Positions 59,564 to 64,000 of a stretch of 64,000 nt of DNA are shown here, in pieces. A program made the position numbers and the translations under genes. How positions within the stretch are numbered: the stretch's first letter is position 1; every line of letters begins with the position of its first letter. Below the pieces are notes generated by a model. That model was not told the DNA's origin and did not search any database. It saw only the letters and a program-made list of their open reading frames with translations. The DNA comes from Streptomyces sp. SM11 (GTDB taxonomy: Bacteria; Actinomycetota; Actinomycetes; Streptomycetales; Streptomycetaceae): NCBI RefSeq assembly GCF_002910905.1, contig NZ_NEUE01000277.1, positions 32,545 to 96,544 of the forward strand, read 5' to 3'.

Positions 59564-60436
59564 ATGAGCTGGTTCGAATCATTCGTCCTGGGACTCGTTC
59601 AGGGACTGACCGAGTTCCTGCCGATCTCCTCCAGCGCCCATCTGCGGCTGACCGCCGCGTTCGCCGGCTGGCAGGACCCGGGGGCCGCCTTCACCGCCAT
59701 CAGCCAGATCGGCACGGAGGCGGCGGTGCTCATCTACTTCCGCAAGGACATCGCGCGGATCCTGTCCGCCTGGTTCCGCTCGCTGACGGACCGTTCGATG
59801 CGCGGTGACCACGACGCGCAGATGGGCTGGCTGGTCATCGTCGGTTCGATCCCCATCGGCGTGCTGGGCCTCACGCTCAAGGACCAGATCGAGGGCCCGT
59901 TCCGTGATCTGCGGCTGATCGCGACGACGCTGATCGGCATGGGCATCGTGCTGGGCATCGCGGACCGGCTGGCCGCGCGCGACCAGGTGGGCGGCAAGCA
60001 CCGCGCGGTGAAGGAGCGCAAGACGCTCAAGGAGCTGGGGGTCAGGGACGGTCTGATCTTCGGGTTCTGCCAGGCGATGGCGCTGGTCCCCGGGGTCTCC
60101 CGTTCGGGCGCGACGATCAGCGGTGGACTGCTGATGGGCTACACCCGCGAATCGGCCGCCCGCTACTCGTTCCTGCTGGCGATCCCCGCGGTGCTCGCCT
60201 CCGGTGCCTACGAACTCAAGGACGTGGGCGAGGGCCATATCTCCTGGGGCCCCACGATCTTCGCGACCCTGGTGGCGTTCTTCGTCGGATACGCCGTCAT
60301 CGCGTGGTTCATGAAGTTCATCACCACCAAGAGCTTCATGCCGTTCGTCATCTACCGGATCCTGCTCGGCATCCTGCTGTTCGTGCTGGTGGGAGCCGGT
60401 GTGCTGAGCCCGCACGCGGGTGAGTCCGGCGGCTGA
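59564..60436 (+). CDS. uppP: undecaprenyl-diphosphatase UppP (BacA family)
   Basis: 290 residues, about eight membrane helices. The two family motifs are GLTEFLPISSSAHLRL near the N-terminus and LVPGVSRSGATISGG at about 180; together they form the active site that dephosphorylates undecaprenyl diphosphate to recycle the peptidoglycan lipid carrier. Overproduction of this family confers bacitracin resistance in other bacteria. The ATG at 59564 has only a weak ribosome binding site. Confidence 0.94.
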   Translation: MSWFESFVLGLVQGLTEFLPISSSAHLRLTAAFAGWQDPGAAFTAISQIGTEAAVLIYFRKDIARILSAWFRSLTDRSMRGDHDAQMGWLVIVGSIPIGVLGLTLKDQIEGPFRDLRLIATTLIGMGIVLGIADRLAARDQVGGKHRAVKERKTLKELGVRDGLIFGFCQAMALVPGVSRSGATISGGLLMGYTRESAARYSFLLAIPAVLASGAYELKDVGEGHISWGPTIFATLVAFFVGYAVIAWFMKFITTKSFMPFVIYRILLGILLFVLVGAGVLSPHAGESGG

Positions 60437-60652
60437 ACCAGGGCGGTAAAGGTGGCGCTATCGAGCATTTCCTAGCGCCTGATTGCAGCACCACGCCATG
60501 ATCACCTCCCACCTGTCTCCCACTCATCTCCCACCGGAGAGGCGGGATACGCCCTCTTGTTCGGGCGTGTGCGTCCGCAAAGCAAGGGATGACACGGAAG
60601 GGTCCGCACAGCAGCAGCCGTGCGGGCCTTTCTGCGTGGCGGCCGGCCACTG
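60437..60652. other. intergenic region at start of accessory zone, with hairpin
   Basis: No gene seen. GGTCCGCAC (60601-60609) and GTGCGGGCC (60620-60628) form a hairpin followed by TTTCTGC, terminator-like on the plus strand. Confidence 0.4.
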
Positions 60653-60790
60653 TCAGTCGAGGCTGAGGCGCGCCAGCAGGCCCTGGACACGGCTGGCGAC
60701 GCCTTCTCCGGGTCCGGGCTGATGGTGGTAAGTGCCACTGCGGCCGTCACGATGACGTCGCTCAGCTCCTTCTCGACGAGCCGCCAGCGC
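60653..60790 (-). pseudogene. C-terminal remnant of a MazG-like protein
   Basis: About 45 codons: VEKELSDVIVTAAVALTTISPDPE, which resembles the end of MazG-like nucleotide pyrophosphohydrolases, then after a one-base shift GVASRVQGLLARLSLD and a TGA at 60653. The N-terminal EExxE metal-binding half is missing. The fragment is joined directly to the carbamoyltransferase remnant. Confidence 0.5.
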
Positions 60791-61458
60791 GGGCGGTGAG
60801 GAAGTCGAGGGTGTAGCCGTCGGGGTTGCCGTAGCCGGCCAGGCCCATGAGCTTGCCGGAGCTGGTCCAGTTGCCGAGTCCGAGGTGTTCGGCGACGGTC
60901 TCGTAGAACCACCCCAGCGACTGGCTGAACGGGCGCAGGACCGTCAGTCCGTCGGCGGTGCCGTGGGCGAGGGTGGCGGAGACGCCGTCGCCGGAGCCGT
61001 CGACCACCAGGACGGCGGCCTCGTCGAAGCCGCTGGGGTGGAAGGCGGAGGCGGCGTGCGCGAGGTGGTGCTCGACCACGGTGACCTGCCGGGGCCGGTG
61101 GTGGCCGAACAGGGCGGGGTCGAGGAGTTCGGTGATCAGCTCGGCGTCCGTGCAGATGTCGCTCGGCGTAGGCCAGGCCGGGTTGAAAGGCGATGGCGAT
61201 CTCGTCAACGTCGGCCAGGATGATGCCGGCCTCGGACAGGCAGTAGGCCGCGGCCGCCGCGCAGGAGCGGGAGTCCTTGTGGTGCTTGCGGCGGGAGAAG
61301 CGCTTCTCCTCGGCAAAGGCAACCACCTTCCCGTCGATGACCAGGCAGGCGGAGGGGTGGAAGCACAGGGGGAGGAGGGGGCGGCGGTACGGGCCGATTC
61401 GGCTGGTACCCGTCGTCCCCGACCGGCGGCCGGTGTTCCCCTCCACGATCCTTGCCAC
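60791..61458 (-). pseudogene. N-terminal fragment of a NodU/CmcH-type carbamoyltransferase, frameshifted
   Basis: Begins at a GTG with GAGGAGG upstream. CLVIDGKVVAFAEEKRFSRR and the Kae1-like VVEHHLAHAASAFHPSGF and LVVDGSGDG motifs are clear. The frame breaks at 61186-61188, where one extra A (T on the coding strand) separates EIAIAF from NPAWPTPSDICTDAELI. The sequence ends at LGNWTSSGKLMGLAGYGNPDGY...LDFLTARAGG, about 220 of the usual 550 or more residues. Such enzymes carbamoylate antibiotics and other hydroxyl groups. Confidence 0.78.
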
Positions 61459-62092
61459 AGCAGCCTCCTCAAGGCCCGGGTCTCCACAGCAGAAGCGGAG
61501 GCCCGCGATGCACGAGGGCGCACCTGCACCTGTACGCCTGCTGCATACAACCCAGCGACTGGGTCGCTCGTCAGCCTTCGAGCGGGCGACCCTGTGCTGC
61601 CCGCAGGCTGGCCAGACCGGAGATCCGCGTGCGAGCCCCTGAACGCAAAGCGTTTCGGATCAAAAACACGTTCCTGCAACTTCACGTCGGTGATGCGACC
61701 TTCGTTCACGCCGGAGTTGGTTCGTACAGGGGACCGCAGAGTGGGTCAGATTTGATCCACCGTCAGAGGGTACGACTCCCCGTCGCCGAGACCGTCCTCC
61801 CGGTGGCGGGACACCCCCGCGGTCCGGCACCGGGAGGACAGCTACGCGAGGAATCGACGGAAGGAGGGTTTCCGCTCCTCAGCCGTGGAGGGCGTTCCGG
61901 CTCCGTCATCGCGGCGTGCGCAACAGCTGCTGAAGACCGTTCACCCAGGGCGTGTATGCCCTTCCGCGACCTCCCGGCGGGCCCTCCGCGTTCTCCCGTG
62001 CGGGCGGGAACGCGAGGTCGGATTCCCGCCAGCAGGGTGAGGCCCGGAAGGGTTTCATTGAACTCGCAACCAATTGATGCGGGAGGAACGGC
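61459..62092. other. 634-base region without a recognised gene
   Basis: No convincing ORF on either strand. The last 60 bases are AT-richer (TTCATTGAACTCGC, CCAATTGATG) and presumably contain the promoter of the SDR gene. Around 61966-62018 there is a partly self-complementary segment (CGCGACCTC...GCGAGGTCG). Confidence 0.45.
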
Positions 62093-62827
62093 ATGGACGG
62101 TAACGCAGTGGCGCTGGTAACCGGGGGGAGTCGGGGGATCGGGGCGGCGGTCGCGCTGCGGCTCGCCGAGGACGGTTTCGATATCGCGTTCACGTATGTG
62201 CGCGGCGAGGAAGCAGCGGCCGATGTGGCCGGAAAGGCCGAGGCGCTCGGACGGCGAGCCCTGGCCATACAGGCTGATTCCGCGGATCCGGCGGCCGCCG
62301 GCGAGGCGGTGGAACGGACCGTGCGGGAGCTCGGGCGGCTCGACGTACTGGTCAACAACGCCGGTGTGGGGGTACTGGGGTCGCTGGAGGCACTGACCGC
62401 AGCCGATGTGGAGCACGTACTCGCGGTCAACGCGCGCGGAGTGTTCCTCGCGACACAGGCAGCGGCCCCGCACCTGGGCCCCGGCGGGCGAATCATCACC
62501 ATCGGCAGTTGCGTGACCCAGCGGGCGTCGACCCCGGGCGGGACGCTCTACGCAATGAGCAAGTCGGCGCTGATCGGGCTGAACAAGGCGTTGGCCCGGG
62601 AGCTGGGCGGGCGGAGAATCACCGCGAACATTGTCCACCCGGGTCCCGTGGACACCGACATGAACCCCGCCGACGGGCCGTACGCCGGGCCGCAGGCCGC
62701 GATGACGGCCCTCGGGCGGTTCGGCGCACCTCAGGAGGTGGCGTCCATGGTGGCCTTCCTTGCAGGACCGGAGGCAGCGTACGTCACAGGCGCCGAGTTC
62801 GCCGTGGACGGCGGGCACGCCGCGTAG
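62093..62827 (+). CDS. SDR family oxidoreductase
   Basis: 244 residues, classical short-chain dehydrogenase. TGGSRGIG (nucleotide loop, residues 10-17), NNAG (about 85), and the catalytic Ser (GSCVTQRAS), Tyr and Lys (YAMSK) are all present, as is the PGPVDTDMNP stretch after them. FabG-like, but substrate unknown. GGGAGGAACGGC is a strong ribosome binding site. It appears intact although both sides are remnants, so it may be a recent or selected cargo gene. Confidence 0.92.
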   Translation: MDGNAVALVTGGSRGIGAAVALRLAEDGFDIAFTYVRGEEAAADVAGKAEALGRRALAIQADSADPAAAGEAVERTVRELGRLDVLVNNAGVGVLGSLEALTAADVEHVLAVNARGVFLATQAAAPHLGPGGRIITIGSCVTQRASTPGGTLYAMSKSALIGLNKALARELGGRRITANIVHPGPVDTDMNPADGPYAGPQAAMTALGRFGAPQEVASMVAFLAGPEAAYVTGAEFAVDGGHAA

Positions 62828-63186
62828 CCCTCCGGCCGGGCATGATCGTCGTCGAGCTGGCCCCAGACGTCCCCGATCCAACACCGCGGCGTCCGGTCAG
62901 CGCCGTCGACCAGTGGCACCATCCACTCACATGGCCCTGATCCAAGGACAGCCTTGCCGTGAGTTCGCCGAAGCCGCCCAGGCCCCACTCGATGTCGTTC
63001 AGGTCGAGCCCGCACATCTCGCTGACCGTGGGCCGACTTGGGACATCCGGACCATCAGGTGAACTTGCGGCGAGGGCCCGCTCGCCGCCCCAGCCAGTGA
63101 ACAGCGTCCCGACTCCCGGTTTGCTCGGCGGGCTCCGCAGCTGGGCGTCCTTGGCACCGCGCGGCCGGGCCGCCGACCGGGAACTC
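62828..63186. other. region with fragmentary minus-strand coding sequence
   Basis: No complete gene. A minus-strand frame reads TVSEMCGLDLNDIEWGLGGF and continues GELTARLSLDQGHVSGW; its composition looks protein-coding but I do not recognise it. It may belong to the same decayed element as the relaxase fragments. Confidence 0.35.
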
Positions 63187-63522
63187 GCTGACCCTGCCGG
63201 TCATCCGATGGAGTTCGACGGGCCGGGGTCACCCCCGATCCACTCCAGCACCCGCTCGATCGCGTGCTCGTGCGCGGCCTCGATCACCCCGGCGGGTCTC
63301 CTCATCCCGCAACGCCCGCAGCAGGGAGATCGTCGGCTGCGGCCGGAAGACGAAGTCGACACCGGTGACCGTCACCCGCCACCCGAGGGCACCGGCCTTC
63401 CACGCTTCTTCTTCGAGGACTCGCCCTTGCGCCGACCCCGCTCACCGAAGAGGTTGCGCGGCCGGCTCTCGGTCACCTCCTGTCCCGCCATCAGACCGAG
63501 CAAGGACAGGCCGAGGCCCATC
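63187..63522 (-). pseudogene. fragments of a TrwC/MobF-type relaxase
   Basis: Three pieces in successive frames: LSLLGLMAGQEVTESRPRNL (near 63500-63450), VDFVFRPQPTISLLRALRDE (63360-63300) and VIEAAHEHAIERVLEWIGGD (63285-63225). Together they resemble the N-terminal relaxase domain of actinobacterial conjugative elements, where the order is LFGE..., then F(R/S)P..S.L.AL.D..TR, then AHE.A...L.W.E. The HUH histidines are not seen. Assigned by pattern memory only. Confidence 0.5.
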
Positions 63523-63597
63523 CTTCCGGGCTGGTGGGCTAAGACGGTCGATCACCGTCCGCAGGGCACCGCACTGAACCGCCCCGGGTTCGGTAGA

Positions 63598-64000
63598 GAT
63601 CTCAGTTTGGGGTTGTGACCTGGGGTTTCGTGGTTGTCAGGTAGTAGTTGGTCTCGTATTCGGTGGGTGGGACGTGGCCTATCTCACCGTGCAGGCGCCG
63701 GTGGCAGTACCAGTCGACCCACTCGGCCGTGGCCAGTTCGACCTGGGAGAGGGTCTTCCAGGGCCGCTGTGGCTTGATCAGCTCGGTCTTGAACAGGCCG
63801 ATCGTCGATTCCATGAGGGCGTTGTCGTATGCGTCGCCGATGGAGCCGATCGAGGCCGCGATGCCGGCTGCGTCCAGGTGCTCGGCCAGCTTGAAGCTGG
63901 TGTACTGGCTGCCCGCATCGCTGTGATGTATCAACTCGCCTGGAATGTACGGGTGTTCATCGCGGTCGCGCTGCCACAGTGCCATCTCCAGTGCGTCCAG
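63598..64000 (-). mobile_element. IS3-family insertion sequence, right part (continues outside window)
   Basis: The end of the element lies at about 63598, just after AGATCTCAGT, next to the transposase stop codon. The opposite end and any direct repeat lie beyond the window, so ends are provisional. Base composition is lower in GC than the chromosome. Confidence 0.65.
63602..64000 (-). CDS. IS3-family transposase OrfB, C-terminal part
   Basis: 133 codons, 5' end outside the window. The DDE integrase core is visible: second Asp in IHHSDAGSQYTS, and Glu in GDAYDNALMESTIGLFKTEL; the C-terminal WVDWYCHRRLHGEIGHVPPTEYE is the IS3 OrfB end. The first catalytic Asp is outside the window. It moves the insertion sequence by cut-and-copy transposition. 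Confidence 0.9.
   Translation of the reverse strand: MDALEMALWQRDRDEHPYIPGELIHHSDAGSQYTSFKLAEHLDAAGIAASIGSIGDAYDNALMESTIGLFKTELIKPQRPWKTLSQVELATAEWVDWYCHRRLHGEIGHVPPTEYETNYYLTTTKPQVTTPN

Overview
The window is chromosomal DNA of a Streptomyces or close relative. Its GC content is very high, GTG starts are common, several promoters sit 8-10 bases before the start codon (leaderless style), and it carries Streptomyces-type modules: an XRE/DUF397/anti-sigma-like ATPase set, one TTA (bldA-type) codon, tuf3, and a c-di-AMP riboswitch before an NlpC/P60 hydrolase. The gene order (murT-gatD-pfkA-ctaG, urease, biotin, purB, sbcCD, tuf3) looks like a conserved Streptomyces chromosomal segment; this is a judgement from memory, not from a search.

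Layout. 1-5 kb: end of murT, then gatD (lipid II amidation), pfkA, a CtaG-like membrane protein, a small membrane protein and a PlsC-type acyltransferase. 5-10.7 kb: an epimerase, then the complete urease operon ureABCFGD on the minus strand. 10.8-13.6 kb: a TetR gene with two operator copies, a chimeric ORF joining a membrane protein to a ClpP tail, and a secreted NlpC/P60 protein behind a riboswitch. 13.7-17.3 kb: a LysE/LysR pair and the ATPase/XRE/DUF397 module. 17.3-22.8 kb: biotin genes bioF and bioB-bioA-bioD plus a methyltransferase. 22.9-29.7 kb: a Fic/Doc-like toxin with an RHH antitoxin, an acetyltransferase, two CNNM/CBS membrane proteins, a GDSL hydrolase, purB and a Mug glycosylase. 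29.7-34 kb: a decaying stretch with a permease stump, a frameshifted response regulator, an intact ROK regulator, an intact GntR regulator and a broken ECF sigma factor. 34-44 kb: alpha/beta hydrolase, PhoD phosphatase behind a PHO-box-like site, ACT-GNAT protein, PLP lyase with a divergent Lrp gene, DUF885 protein, ATP-grasp protein, and a rhodanese with a divergent Lrp gene. 44-60.4 kb: sbcCD, YigZ, CoA-binding protein, AAC(3)-like acetyltransferase, YbaK-like deacylase, XRE-cupin regulator, two hexapeptide proteins, thioesterase, Pro/Gln-rich membrane protein, spermidine-synthase-like protein, tuf3, frameshifted AlkD-like gene, TVP38 protein and uppP. 60.4-64 kb: an accessory zone with a carbamoyltransferase/MazG-like mosaic remnant, an intact SDR, relaxase fragments and an IS3-type transposase running off the window.

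Working together: MurT/GatD and UppP serve peptidoglycan and lipid carrier metabolism. UreABC needs UreDFG for nickel loading. BioF, BioA, BioD and BioB cover the late biotin pathway. SbcC and SbcD form one nuclease. Seven loci are broken or chimeric: 11.6, 29.7, 30.1, 33.2, 58.0, 60.7 and 63.2 kb. Some of these are single-base changes that could be assembly errors; others are plainly deletions.

I found no CRISPR array, no tRNA or rRNA gene, and no wholly new multi-gene system. The strongest unusual items are the membrane-ClpP fusion, the Cys/His-rich BioB tail, the regulatory palindromes and the remnant mosaic at the right end.
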